From Clostridia bacterium (lineage in GTDB: Bacteria; Bacillota; Clostridia; TANB77; UBA1234): a stretch of 64,000 nt of DNA. Below, piece after piece: positions 47,452-55,823 of this stretch. Below the pieces are notes generated by a model. The model made no database searches. It was given only the letters and a program-made list of their open reading frames with translations, and was not told where the DNA came from. The translations under genes were made by a program, and so were the position numbers. Positions within the stretch are counted from its first letter, which is position 1. Each line of letters starts with the position of its first letter. Location of the stretch: the NCBI GenBank assembly GCA_017462965.1, contig JAFTQC010000049.1, positions 37,121 to 101,120 of the forward strand, written 5' to 3'.

Positions 47452-48477
47452 ATGAATAATTCAATGGTTGCTGTTGATAATAAAATTGTTGAAAAAAATG
47501 AAAATTTAACTAATAGTGAACGTTTTACCAATATGGTTTTAAAAGAATTTAAAGGGAATATAGGGGAGCTAAATTTAAATGAGTATCAAAAACAGCTTGT
47601 AAGAAATTACTTTATTGGAATTGATAATGCCTTGAAAATGGCGGAAACAAGTAGACAATTTAGCAAAAAGAAAGCAAATGAACCACCGATAACATGGGAA
47701 AATGTGAATATGAATGCACTAGCAAGAGATGTTGTTCAAAATGCAAAATTAGGACTAGATATGTCTATAAAAAATCATTTGCATGTAGTTCCTTATAAAA
47801 ATAACAAAACTAATAAATACGATTTAGCTTTAATGCCAGGATATGAAGGGTTGAAGTATATAGCATCAAATTATTCTTTATATAGGATTCTAGATATAAG
47901 AGTCGAACTAGTGCGAGAAACAGACGTCTTTCAACCAACATATAAAAACAACGTAGAAGGATATGAATTTAGAATTACAAATCCTTTTTCAAGAGGAAAT
48001 GTAATAGGTGGCTTTGGCTATATTCGATATGAAAATGAGATTCATAATCAACTAGTTTTAATGTCTGTTGATGAATTATTAAAAAGAAAGCCTTCTACAG
48101 CTTCAGCAGAATTTTGGGGCGGAGAAAAAGATAAATGGGAAGATGGTAAACGTGTAGGAACAGAAAAAGTGGAAGGCTGGACTGACGAAATGTTATATAA
48201 AACAATGGTAAGAGCAACTTGCAAAAAAGTACCAGTAGATCCTAAAAAAATCAATGATTCATACATATACGTAATGGAAGGTAAAGATGATTATTACATT
48301 AGTATTGACGAAGAAAAAGCAAAAGAGGAAATTTCTCAAAATGCCAATACTGAGGAAATAGATTTTTTACCAGCTGATGTAATAGAAGCATCACAAGTTA
48401 ATGAAAGTCAAGTGCCTCCAGCACAACCTGATAATATAGAATATCCTGAAGTTAAAAAGGTTGAAAGGAATTTCTAA
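47452..48477 (+). CDS. recT: RecT-family single-strand annealing protein
   Basis: 341 residues with RecT features: ALARDVVQNAKLGLDMSIKN, LMPGYEGLKYIASNYSLYRI and GWTDEMLYKTMVRATCKKVP. RecT anneals single strands in phage recombination. AAGGAG is close before the ATG. The stop overlaps the ATG of the MBL-fold gene (TAATG), so the two are translated together; the usual partner exonuclease is not obvious. Confidence 0.92.
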   Translation: MNNSMVAVDNKIVEKNENLTNSERFTNMVLKEFKGNIGELNLNEYQKQLVRNYFIGIDNALKMAETSRQFSKKKANEPPITWENVNMNALARDVVQNAKLGLDMSIKNHLHVVPYKNNKTNKYDLALMPGYEGLKYIASNYSLYRILDIRVELVRETDVFQPTYKNNVEGYEFRITNPFSRGNVIGGFGYIRYENEIHNQLVLMSVDELLKRKPSTASAEFWGGEKDKWEDGKRVGTEKVEGWTDEMLYKTMVRATCKKVPVDPKKINDSYIYVMEGKDDYYISIDEEKAKEEISQNANTEEIDFLPADVIEASQVNESQVPPAQPDNIEYPEVKKVERNF

Positions 48478-49226
48478 TGCTATTGATAAGTGTACTAGGT
48501 AGTAGTTCTAATGGTAACTGCTATCTAGTACAATCCCATGAAAAAAAAGAAATTTTAATGCTAGATGCTGGAGTATCTTTTAATGAAATACAAAAGACAA
48601 TAAATTATAAATTTGATGATTTAGTAGGAGTTCTTGTTACTCATGAACATGGAGATCATATAAAAAGTGTAGAAAAACTTGCAAACACAGGAATAGATAT
48701 ATATGCATCTAAAGGTACATTTGAAAGTAAAGAATTAATTGGACACAGATATAATGTGATTCATGAATTACAAGAGTTTACAATAGGAAATTTTAAAATA
48801 TTACCGTTTAAAACACAACATGATGCAGCAGAACCTTTCGGATTTTTAATTGAATACATACCGACCCATGAAAGGATTCTATATGCCACAGATACGTTTT
48901 ATCTTAAGTACAAATTTAACAATATAAATTATTTTTTACTTGAATGCAATTATATAAAAGAAATTGCAAAAAAAAACGTTGAATTAGGAATTATAGAGAA
49001 GACAAGATATAAAAGGCTTTTAAAAAGTCATATGAGTCTTGAAAATTGTATTGAATTTTTGAAACATAGTATTTCAATTGATACGAAAAAAATCATATTA
49101 ATACACCTTTCTGATGATAATTCAGATGAAAAAAAGATGATAAGTGATATTTATGATGTATTCAGTGTTGAAACTATTGCTGCTAAAAATGGTGAAATTA
49201 TAAAACTAGAAAAATATCCTTTTTAA
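48477..49226 (+). CDS. MBL-fold hydrolase of the RecT block
   Basis: 249 residues. The metal motif THEHGDHIKSV (HxHxDH) is near residue 55, with LDAGVSFNEI before it, and further His/Asp at FKTQHDAAEPFGF, YATDTFY and LIHLSDDNS. These are the usual MBL-fold metal ligands. Phage copies next to recT are thought to be the cognate nuclease; this is inferred from position. Translation is coupled to recT. Confidence 0.85.
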   Translation: MLLISVLGSSSNGNCYLVQSHEKKEILMLDAGVSFNEIQKTINYKFDDLVGVLVTHEHGDHIKSVEKLANTGIDIYASKGTFESKELIGHRYNVIHELQEFTIGNFKILPFKTQHDAAEPFGFLIEYIPTHERILYATDTFYLKYKFNNINYFLLECNYIKEIAKKNVELGIIEKTRYKRLLKSHMSLENCIEFLKHSISIDTKKIILIHLSDDNSDEKKMISDIYDVFSVETIAAKNGEIIKLEKYPF

Positions 49227-49252
49227 TAATAGATGTGTAAGGAGATGAGAAT

Positions 49253-49438
49253 ATGTGGAGCTGTATAAATAATTGTGAAACTTGTAAATGGATGGAATAT
49301 AAAGATGAATTACCATTTTGCATTTTATCTCAAAAACAAGTGGCTTTATTTTGGACTTGTTTCATGTTCTCATCTTTACAAAATATTGATATCAATCTTG
49401 TTGAAGTTAATGCTTCAACGAATAATAAAAATCCTTAA
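49253..49438 (+). CDS. Small cysteine-rich phage protein
   Basis: 61 residues with Cys at positions 4, 8, 11, 23 and 35 (CINNCETCKW), suggesting metal binding. AAGGAGATGA precedes the ATG. No family recognised. Confidence 0.55.
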   Translation: MWSCINNCETCKWMEYKDELPFCILSQKQVALFWTCFMFSSLQNIDINLVEVNASTNNKNP

Positions 49439-49440
49439 GT

Positions 49441-49482
49441 ATAATAGCAAGGCGTAATTAGAGCAGTACTCCTTGCTATTAT
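49441..49482 (+). terminator. Hairpin between phage early genes
   Basis: ATAATAGCAAGG at 49441-49452 pairs perfectly with CCTTGCTATTAT at 49471-49482. No T run follows, so it may only pause or stabilise the transcript. Confidence 0.55.
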
Positions 49483-49536
49483 TCTATATAAAAACGTTTA
49501 AAAGTTACTAAAGAGAGATTCGAGGTGCAAAATTTT

Positions 49537-50437
49537 ATGAAAGATGTTTATTACTTTAGTCATGATGCTAATGCATTATCCGATACTAAAATTCTAAATA
49601 TGCGTGCTGATTATGGATTTGAAGGTTATGGACTTTTTTGGGCAATTGTAGAACAACTACGTTGCGAGAAAGATTATGCATTACCTTTGGAAAAGAAAAC
49701 TTATAGAGCTATAAAAATCTTAACAAACACAACGATTGACGTTGAACAATATATTAATGATTGTATAAATGAATATCAATTATTTGAAAGTGCTGACGGA
49801 TTTTTCTATAGTGCATCACTAAAAAGAAGAATGATCATAAAGGAAGAGAAAAAAGAAAGACGTTCTGCAGCTGGTAAAAAAGGTGCAGAAAAAAGATGGA
49901 AAAATGATAAAAATGAAAAAGAAGATAACAATGCTATAACAATGCCATCGGAAGATGATAGCAATGCTATAGCAAAGCCAAGCAAAAAAATGGCAAACAA
50001 TAGCAAAGGAAAGGAAAGTAAAGGAAAGGAAAAGAAAGTAAATATAAATATTAAACTAAACTATACTAAACTAAACTATATATTTAATTTAATTATAAAT
50101 AATAGGGCGAATGAAGTTGAACTTTCTGAATCCGATTTCGCTGCTTTTCAAGTATTACTAAAACGACTCGATATTTTTGTTGAGGAAAGGTTTGCAAACA
50201 GTTTGCCAAACGAAAATTTATTTGAATTTGAAGTCATTTATTATGCTTTACTGGAATTGTCAAAAAGCTCGTATGTGGTGTATCTGAACAAGCTTTCTAG
50301 AGAAGATTTATTCAACAAGTTACTAAAAACTCAAGAATATGTTCGGTGAATTAAGTAAACTTACTGACGAAAAATTAACAGAATTTGTTGGATATTATAT
50401 CAAATGTTTGCAAGAAATGTTGGAAAGTAAGCCATAA
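49537..50437 (+). CDS. Phage replication (DUF4373-type) protein, +1 shift at CGG near the C-terminus
   Basis: About 299 residues if the shift is counted, 270 without. The N-terminal domain MKDVYYFSHDANALSDTKIL, MRADYGFEGYGLFWAIVEQL and RSAAGKKGAEKRWKN is the Lin1244/Lin1753-type domain of phage replication organisers. A Ser/Lys-rich linker and a helical C-terminal domain follow. In frame 0 the gene ends EYVR-stop, with CGG at 50344-50346 directly followed by TGA. Skipping the C gives EYV-G-ELSKLTDEKL and 29 further codons to TAA 50435-50437, a continued helix. GAGGTG sets the start at ATG 49537. Confidence 0.7.
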
Positions 50438-50478
50438 GCTAGAAACAAACTCGAATTAAACAATGAAGGTGATAAAAT

Positions 50479-50929
50479 ATGCGTTCTGTTTTCTCGGATT
50501 GGACGGAAGATGATGTAAAAAAATATTACTCTAGAATCAACAAAACGATACCAAAAAACAAATTTAATATAAAAGATGATAAGTTATTTACTGAAAACAA
50601 AAAATCGAAATATGGAGCGAATAGAGTCGAAATTGATAACGTTGAATTTGATTCTAAAAGAGAAAGTGAAAGATATTTAGAATTAAAAAAACTTGAAAAG
50701 CTTGGAATAATAAAAGAATTACGATTACAAGTTGAATTTGAATTGCAACCAAAATTTGTTTTAGAGCGGACAAACTATTAGAGCTATAAAATATATTGCC
50801 GATTTTGTTTATAAAGATGAAAAAGGAAATACAGTTGTAGAAGATAGCAAAGGTTTTCGAACAAAAGAATACTTGATTAAGAAAAAGATGTTTGAGTATA
50901 AATTTAAACTAAAAATTAGAGAGGTTTAA
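50479..50929 (+). CDS. DUF1064-type phage protein, split by a +1 shift at CGG
   Basis: About 149 residues across two frames. The first part has SKYGANRVEIDNVEFDSKRE and KKLEKLGIIKELRLQVEFEL; the second has TIRAIKYIADFVYKDEKGN, VVEDSKGFRTKEYLIKKKMF and ends KIREV. Together these form a complete DUF1064 protein (nuclease-like, restriction-endonuclease fold predicted). The frame breaks at CGG 50767-50769: frame 0 stops four codons later, while skipping C gives FVLE-G-QTIRAIKY, as expected. AAGGTG precedes the ATG at 50479. Confidence 0.75.
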
Positions 50930-50936
50930 AGAAAAG

Positions 50937-51377
50937 ATGTGTAAATACATACATTATGGTGAGAAGCATTTTAATAAAAATAAATTTGATGAAATAAAAA
51001 ATTTGTACTTTGTTAAACCATTAGGTGGATTTTGGGCATCGAGATTGAACTGTGAAAATGGCTGGAAATCTTGGTGCGAAAGTACAAATTTCAATTTAGA
51101 TAAATATAACGAGAATAATTGTTTTAAATTCAAATTAAAAGAAAATGCTAAGGTATTGACTATTACTAAAAAAGAACAATTAGAGAATCTTCCAAAACAA
51201 AATCTTCCAGCAGAGTATAACTCTTTATTTGTTGCTTTAGATTTTGAAAAACTAGCAAAGCAATATGATGCGATGGAAGTTTTAATAAGTGAAGATTCCA
51301 GACTTTATTGGGATTTGTATGGATGGGATTGCGATAGCATATTAATCCTGAATAAAGAAATTGTGGAAGAGGTGTAA
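50937..51377 (+). CDS. Unknown phage early protein
   Basis: 146 residues beginning MCKYIHYGEKHFNKNKFDEI, with FVKPLGGFWASRLNCENGWK and an acidic, aromatic C-terminal half (YWDLYGWDCDSIL). Such proteins occur in clostridial phages without a known role. The ATG follows AGAGAGG-like sequence at the end of the DUF1064 gene. Confidence 0.6.
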   Translation: MCKYIHYGEKHFNKNKFDEIKNLYFVKPLGGFWASRLNCENGWKSWCESTNFNLDKYNENNCFKFKLKENAKVLTITKKEQLENLPKQNLPAEYNSLFVALDFEKLAKQYDAMEVLISEDSRLYWDLYGWDCDSILILNKEIVEEV

Positions 51378-51383
51378 AGCCGA

Positions 51384-51590
51384 ATGGAAGAAAAAGAATA
51401 TATAGAATTACAAAATTTATTAATCAAATACAGGGTTAATTGTATGAAGAATTTTGGAAATATGAGTATATCAAGGGAAGCTAGAGAAAAGGCAGTAAAG
51501 CAAGTAAGACACATAGATGCGATCCGTAAAGATATGACTTTGATAATAGATATTAAGGAGTGTGAAGAATGTGAAACCAGTAAAATTTGA
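51384..51590 (+). CDS. Small helical phage protein
   Basis: 68 residues, charged and helical (EYIELQNLLIKYRVNCMKNF, REKAVKQVRHIDAIRKDM). Family not recognised. Its end overlaps the next gene. Confidence 0.55.
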   Translation: MEEKEYIELQNLLIKYRVNCMKNFGNMSISREAREKAVKQVRHIDAIRKDMTLIIDIKECEECETSKI

Positions 51591-51792
51591 AGATGTAAAT
51601 TGTGTTTTACAAGCCCCAGGATGCAAAGAGTTACCAGTATTAAAAACTGAAAAACACATTGTATCTTGTTGGGAGATGACAGAGATGGAAAAAGAAGAAT
51701 TTGCAAGAACGGGAAGGATATATTTGTCGATTATGGGCGAAGCGCACCCACCAGTATCTTTATATGTGGACAGACCATACATAAGACAATAG
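51571..51792 (+). CDS. Small unknown phage protein
   Basis: About 73 residues from a GTG at 51571 (ten bases after AAGGAG); an earlier GTG at 51562 is too close to that site. It contains VNCVLQAPGCKELPVLKTEK and a C-terminal HPPVSLYVDRPYIRQ. No family recognised. Confidence 0.5.
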   Translation: MKPVKFEDVNCVLQAPGCKELPVLKTEKHIVSCWEMTEMEKEEFARTGRIYLSIMGEAHPPVSLYVDRPYIRQ

Positions 51793-51808
51793 GGAGTGTG
51801 GAAATTTT

Positions 51809-52189
51809 ATGAAAATTCAATTAAATGATATGAAGTGGGAAATAAAAGAAACATCCGGACAAGAACTATTGGAGAAGTATAGAGCTGCAAATCCAGGTGA
51901 GGATGTAGGGTACGTTTTTGGCATCTGTCTAAGAATAACGAATGAAATATTAATAGCACAAGAATTGTCTGAACCACAGAAGAAAAGAACTTTGATTCAT
52001 GAGCTTATGCATGCGTGGTTGTGGACAAATAGAATTGGAATTGAAAATTTTACTGAAGAGGATATCTGCAATTTTACTTCTGCAAGTTACTACTTCATAA
52101 ATGATATTGTAACAAAATATTTTGTTTCTAGACAAAGGAGTGGTTTGATTAATGCTAAAAGAGTACGAAAGAGAAAAAGAAACAAATAA
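51809..52189 (+). CDS. ImmA/IrrE-like zinc metallopeptidase
   Basis: 126 residues. The zinc motif TLIHELMHAWLW (HELMH) is near residue 66, followed by a downstream acidic stretch EEDICNF. Short proteins of this type in phages resemble ImmA-like peptidases that cut repressors. The C-terminus is strongly basic (RVRKRKRNK). GGGAG precedes the ATG. It overlaps the methyltransferase-like gene by 38 bases. Confidence 0.7.
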   Translation: MKIQLNDMKWEIKETSGQELLEKYRAANPGEDVGYVFGICLRITNEILIAQELSEPQKKRTLIHELMHAWLWTNRIGIENFTEEDICNFTSASYYFINDIVTKYFVSRQRSGLINAKRVRKRKRNK

Positions 52190-52685
52190 AAATCATGTAG
52201 CCACGCCTAGATGGGTAGTTGAAAATATATATGACATCATAAAAATAAAGAGTTTTAATTCAATTTGGTTTCCGTTCAACAATTATGATAGTCAGTTTAA
52301 ATTAAAGGCAGATGAATTGAAATTAAAGTATAAAGCAACTCACATATTTGATGATTTAGGAAATGATTTTTTCAAAACAGAACCGCCAGCAAGTTGCGAT
52401 TTACTTATAAGCAATCCGCCGTTTGATCAACAAAATGAAATAATAAAACGTTCATTTGAATTGATTGAAAACGGTCAAATAAAAGCGTTTTGTTTGTTAT
52501 TGCCATTATCTACTTTGGAAACAGAGAAGCGAGCTAATATTTATGAAAAATACATAGATAAACTTAGCATTTTAATATTCAAAAAAAGAATTAAATTCAT
52601 TGGTAGGACAAGCAGTTTTAATACTGCTTGTTGCTGGATTTGCTATAACATAAATAACTTAAAAAATACAATCTATTGGATATAA
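52152..52685 (+). CDS. N6-adenine methyltransferase-like phage protein
   Basis: 177 residues with the catalytic motif LLISNPPFDQQNEI (NPPF) near residue 95 and VATPRWVVENIYDIIKI near the start. The usual FxGxG SAM-binding motif is not evident; SFNSIWFPFNNYDS stands in that place. Phage copies of this type are common. It could be a weak or altered adenine methyltransferase. The start overlaps the preceding gene. Confidence 0.7.
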   Translation: MLKEYEREKETNKNHVATPRWVVENIYDIIKIKSFNSIWFPFNNYDSQFKLKADELKLKYKATHIFDDLGNDFFKTEPPASCDLLISNPPFDQQNEIIKRSFELIENGQIKAFCLLLPLSTLETEKRANIYEKYIDKLSILIFKKRIKFIGRTSSFNTACCWICYNINNLKNTIYWI

Positions 52686-52699
52686 AAAGAGGTGCATTT

Positions 52700-52985
52700 A
52701 TGAAAAGTGAAAATAATTATAATTTGAGGCTTGTTACAGCATATGTCGGATTACGAACACATAGTGTTAAGTGCAGTAAGATACGCACTAGGGAGAATGT
52801 CTTATATCGTGAATTTAACAGTTAATTACGTTTTGAAGGATATAGAAGAGGAAAAGTTATCGAAAAAATGTTTATGGCTCATACAAGAAGATGTAAGACA
52901 ATCAAAGTATTTAGGTATGGAATGTGACAAAAAAGATTGGGAAAAGCTTTTGAAAAAAATAGATGAAGTTATGGAGGTTGAATAA
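52700..52985 (+). CDS. Small phage protein with possible +1 shift at AGG-C
   Basis: ATG 52700 has a good AGAGGTG ribosome binding site, but its frame is short and unlike the later protein. The conserved-looking part (HMSDYEHIVLSAVRYALGRM, YVLKDIEEEKLSKKC, LGMECDKKDWEKLL) is in the +1 frame and has no good start of its own (ATG 52743 has only a distant GAGG). Shifting at AGG 52727-52729 would give NYNL-G-LLQHMSDYEH. The real start could also simply be ATG 52743. Confidence 0.5.
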
Positions 52986-53366
52986 ATGAAGCTAGATGAA
53001 GCAAAAGAACTATTGAAAAAAGAAATGCAGCAAACATTATATGTTATTGAAAAATGCAGTTTAGAAAGTCAATCTGGAAAAGAACAATGGAAAAAAGAAG
53101 CACAAGCGATAGAAACTGTACTTCAAGAGCTAGAACGATTGCAAAACGAGAATGAAGAGCTGGAAAGACGAAATAATCTATTGGAATGTTGCAAATATAT
53201 CAATGCAGATTGTCTAGTCGTTGACAAAATTAAAGAAGCAGAATCTGCGCGTTGGCAAGACAAGATAAAAGAGAAGATAGAAGAACTAAGAGAAACAGAA
53301 AAAATGTATGCTTTAGATTTTAATGTAGGAAGGAAATTTCTTGAAGAACTACTAAAAGGAGAGTGA
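52986..53366 (+). CDS. Coiled-coil phage protein
   Basis: 126 residues, almost all helical with Lys/Glu-rich heptads (ELERLQNENEELERRNNLLE) and one CC pair. Family not recognised. The ATG lies in GTTGAATAAATG, directly after the preceding stop. Confidence 0.6.
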   Translation: MKLDEAKELLKKEMQQTLYVIEKCSLESQSGKEQWKKEAQAIETVLQELERLQNENEELERRNNLLECCKYINADCLVVDKIKEAESARWQDKIKEKIEELRETEKMYALDFNVGRKFLEELLKGE

Positions 53367-53370
53367 AACA

Positions 53371-53499
53371 ATGCGAATTGTATATAGAAAAGCTCTTTAT
53401 TATAGGGATAGATGGTATTTTTATATAATTCCAAAGCGACTAACTTTGAAATGTAATCCACCTATTTATAAGTGGTTGTGCTTTGTAATAGCACTATAA
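53371..53499 (+). CDS. 42-residue aromatic and basic phage peptide
   Basis: ATG 53371 has AAAGGAGAG about seven bases upstream. The peptide is rich in Tyr, Trp and Arg (MRIVYRKALYYRDRWYFYII then PKRLTLKC) and ends in a hydrophobic stretch. No family recognised. The following gene has the same GGAGAGTGAAACA leader, so the two may be related by duplication of the leader. Confidence 0.5.
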   Translation: MRIVYRKALYYRDRWYFYIIPKRLTLKCNPPIYKWLCFVIAL

Positions 53500-53519
53500 A
53501 AATTAAGGAGAGTGAAACA

Positions 53520-53915
53520 ATGGAAGAAATAAAAGTAAATGAGTACATAAGGACAGAAGATGGGATAATTGCAAAATGTACAAAAATAGAACATAACAGA
53601 TATGAATTTGACAAATTATGCGAGTGTTATACCGATATAGATGGGGAAGAAATATTTTTACATGATTATATGAATGACTATCCTTATGGTGTGATTAAAG
53701 CTAAATCAACAAACATAATAGACCTTATAGAAGTAGGCGACTATGTGAATGGGTATAAAGTAAGAGCCACTTATTTAGAAGGCGAAAGACAATATATAAA
53801 ATTTGAAAAAATAAATGACATTAGAATGTACGAAAAAGACATCAAATCCATTGTCACAAAAGAGCAATTTGAATCTATGAAGTATGAGGTGAATCATGCT
53901 AGTAACATTACCTAA
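53520..53915 (+). CDS. Unknown phage early protein
   Basis: 131 residues starting MEEIKVNEYIRTEDGIIAKC. Similar short proteins with a beta-rich core (KSIVTKEQFESMKYEV at the end) are frequent in clostridial phages, without known role. AAGGAGAG precedes ATG 53520; the frame extends back to 53472 without a ribosome binding site. Confidence 0.6.
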   Translation: MEEIKVNEYIRTEDGIIAKCTKIEHNRYEFDKLCECYTDIDGEEIFLHDYMNDYPYGVIKAKSTNIIDLIEVGDYVNGYKVRATYLEGERQYIKFEKINDIRMYEKDIKSIVTKEQFESMKYEVNHASNIT

Positions 53916-54117
53916 AAATGTTTGCGAAGAATGCAGAAAACGAGAAGCTACATTATTATGCGATTTTATTGTAGGTCATAATATTGATTTGGTCGGGAAA
54001 GGCAAAGTGGGAATAACAACTTGCGATAAGAAATTATGCGAAAAATGTGCACGAAAAGTAAATACAAGAGATTATTGCAAAGAACATTTCCAAAAATTGA
54101 AGTATGAGGTGATATAG
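53896..54117 (+). CDS. Zinc-ribbon-like small phage protein
   Basis: 73 residues with four Cys pairs or near-pairs (CEECRKRE, CDFIVGH, CDKKLCEKCARK, CKEHF), suggesting two zinc-binding knuckles. Overlaps the preceding gene by 20 bases. Family not recognised. Confidence 0.55.
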   Translation: MLVTLPKNVCEECRKREATLLCDFIVGHNIDLVGKGKVGITTCDKKLCEKCARKVNTRDYCKEHFQKLKYEVI

Positions 54118-54483
54118 ATGGAAGAAGATATAAAGATATTAAATGATTATTTAGATGAAAACGATAGAAAATTTATAGAACCAAAGAGGTTGAAAATTTT
54201 ACAAGCAATAGAAAGCCTAATAAACAAATACAAAGAACAAGAAGAACAAATTGAAGAATATAAACTAAACGTAAAAGAAGCTATGCACGAAGCACGAGAA
54301 AACGCAAGAATATTTCGAAAAGAACAGGCAAAAGCAAATGAGTATAGAAAAATGGTTGAGCTTATGGCAGAATACATAGATTTTGACAAAATGAATTTTA
54401 ATTGTAGTAGTTTATGCGTAAAAGAAGGATGCAGAGAGGAATGTATTATAGATTATTTTAGAAAGAAAGCTAAAGGTGAGTAA
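54118..54483 (+). CDS. Coiled-coil phage protein with Cys-rich end
   Basis: 121 residues: a long helix (about residues 20-80; INKYKEQEEQIEEYKLNVKE) and a C-terminal CSSLCVKEGCREEC, which may bind metal. The ATG follows the preceding stop at once. Role unknown. Confidence 0.6.
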   Translation: MEEDIKILNDYLDENDRKFIEPKRLKILQAIESLINKYKEQEEQIEEYKLNVKEAMHEARENARIFRKEQAKANEYRKMVELMAEYIDFDKMNFNCSSLCVKEGCREECIIDYFRKKAKGE

Positions 54484-54484
54484 T

Positions 54485-54721
54485 ATGTGTAAGTATTGTG
54501 AAGATGAAAATAAAACGGGAATATCGGGAGCATATTTTGAAGTAATGCTTACGAATAGTACAAAATCAAACATGAGATATTGTAAACCCAAATGCTTTAT
54601 TTTGAAATGCCAAAAAGATGAAAAAGCGGGCTTAATGATAGAAAGTTATGAAGGTTGTAGCTATATAGATATAAATTATTGCCCAATGTGCGGAAGAAAG
54701 CTAGGTGCAGAGAATGAATAG
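54485..54721 (+). CDS. Zinc-ribbon phage protein
   Basis: 78 residues with CKYCEDE at the start and YCPMCGRKL at the end, a zinc-ribbon pattern frequent in phage early regions. AAAGGTGAG before ATG 54485 fixes the start; an upstream GTG at 54476 lies in that site. Confidence 0.6.
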   Translation: MCKYCEDENKTGISGAYFEVMLTNSTKSNMRYCKPKCFILKCQKDEKAGLMIESYEGCSYIDINYCPMCGRKLGAENE

Positions 54722-54998
54722 CGAAGAATTAAAAGAATTACTAGACTACATTCAAGAAAATAATTCGTGGGAAAAAATGTGTGATTGTTTAGATAGAGAT
54801 AGGTATTTTTTTAAATACATAAGAATTTCATACGACACAAGAGAAACTACGCTTGGTGAACATGTTTGGCATATCATATTAGATAATGGCAAAGACTCAA
54901 AAATATATTTAAGAGATAAAACATTAAAAGAATGTAAAGATATCTTGGATTTACCAAGAAGAGAAATTGTGAAATTATTTGAAAGAGAGGACAAGTAA
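54714..54998 (+). CDS. Unknown small phage protein
   Basis: 94 residues (MNSEELKELLDYIQENNSWE), helical start, then strands with TTLGEHVWHIILDNGKDSK. AGGTG is eight bases before the ATG. It shares bases with both neighbours. Family not recognised. Confidence 0.55.
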   Translation: MNSEELKELLDYIQENNSWEKMCDCLDRDRYFFKYIRISYDTRETTLGEHVWHIILDNGKDSKIYLRDKTLKECKDILDLPRREIVKLFEREDK

Positions 54999-55381
54999 TG
55001 AGCAAACAAAAAACAATAGTATTTGATTTTGATGGAGTCATTCATAAAGGTTATGATGGTTGGAAGGATGGCTCAATTTACGGCGAAATAGACTATAAAT
55101 TATTAGATTTTATCATCGAACTAATGGACAAGTACTATGTTGTGATTTCGAGTTGCAGACCGGCAGAACAAATAGTTAATTTTATGAATGATTTAAAATA
55201 TAAAGATTTAGTTTTTGAACAGTATGACAGCTTATATTGGCAAAAGGACAACATTGTTGGGGTGACAAATCGAAAAGCTGTAGGAATACTTTATATAGAT
55301 GACAGAGCGTGGCAGTATCAAAATGATTTTAGTACGGAAATCAATATCAAAATGATTAAAGCTAATTTGAAGGAGGTTTAA
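54998..55381 (+). CDS. HAD-like phosphatase of phage type
   Basis: 127 residues with the nucleophile motif TIVFDFDGVIHKGYDGW (DxDGV) at the start and VISSCRPAEQIVNFM (motif II Ser) and YIDDRAWQ (motif IV Asp pair) later. These short HAD proteins are common in clostridial and gut phages; substrate unknown. The ATG overlaps the preceding stop. Confidence 0.75.
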   Translation: MSKQKTIVFDFDGVIHKGYDGWKDGSIYGEIDYKLLDFIIELMDKYYVVISSCRPAEQIVNFMNDLKYKDLVFEQYDSLYWQKDNIVGVTNRKAVGILYIDDRAWQYQNDFSTEINIKMIKANLKEV

Positions 55382-55747
55382 ATGAATATTGATAATAATA
55401 AACCGGAAACTAGAGAATATGAAAAAGAGTTGAAGAGGAAACAAAATTTAATTGAAGATATTAGTAAGAAAATAGGTAAAGCTTTACAGATAGAATTTTC
55501 AAAAGATATCAGCAATCCTAATATAGGAATAATAGGTGCTATTAGAGAAGATAGGAAAGTGGTTAAATTTTATAATGTTGATAGGAATAAATATACTCCT
55601 AAACTAAAACTTAAAGAAGTATCACATAATAGATCTGATTTAGAAGAATTAGAATGTAATTCTGAATTTATAGGAGAATTAGTTTTCTACAATAATGAGA
55701 GTATAGAAAGTTTAATTTGTGTTTTAAAAGAATTATATGAGGTTTAA
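55382..55747 (+). CDS. Unknown phage protein
   Basis: 121 residues. The first 40 are helical (YEKELKRKQNLIEDISKKIG) and the rest mixed. No known family. The ATG directly follows the HAD gene with AAGGAGG upstream. Confidence 0.55.
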   Translation: MNIDNNKPETREYEKELKRKQNLIEDISKKIGKALQIEFSKDISNPNIGIIGAIREDRKVVKFYNVDRNKYTPKLKLKEVSHNRSDLEELECNSEFIGELVFYNNESIESLICVLKELYEV

Positions 55748-55823
55748 AACACGAAAAATAAATAAAAATCTTCTGGTATTGCTTAAATACTAGAAATATT
55801 TTACGAAGGAAGAGGTGTGTTGG

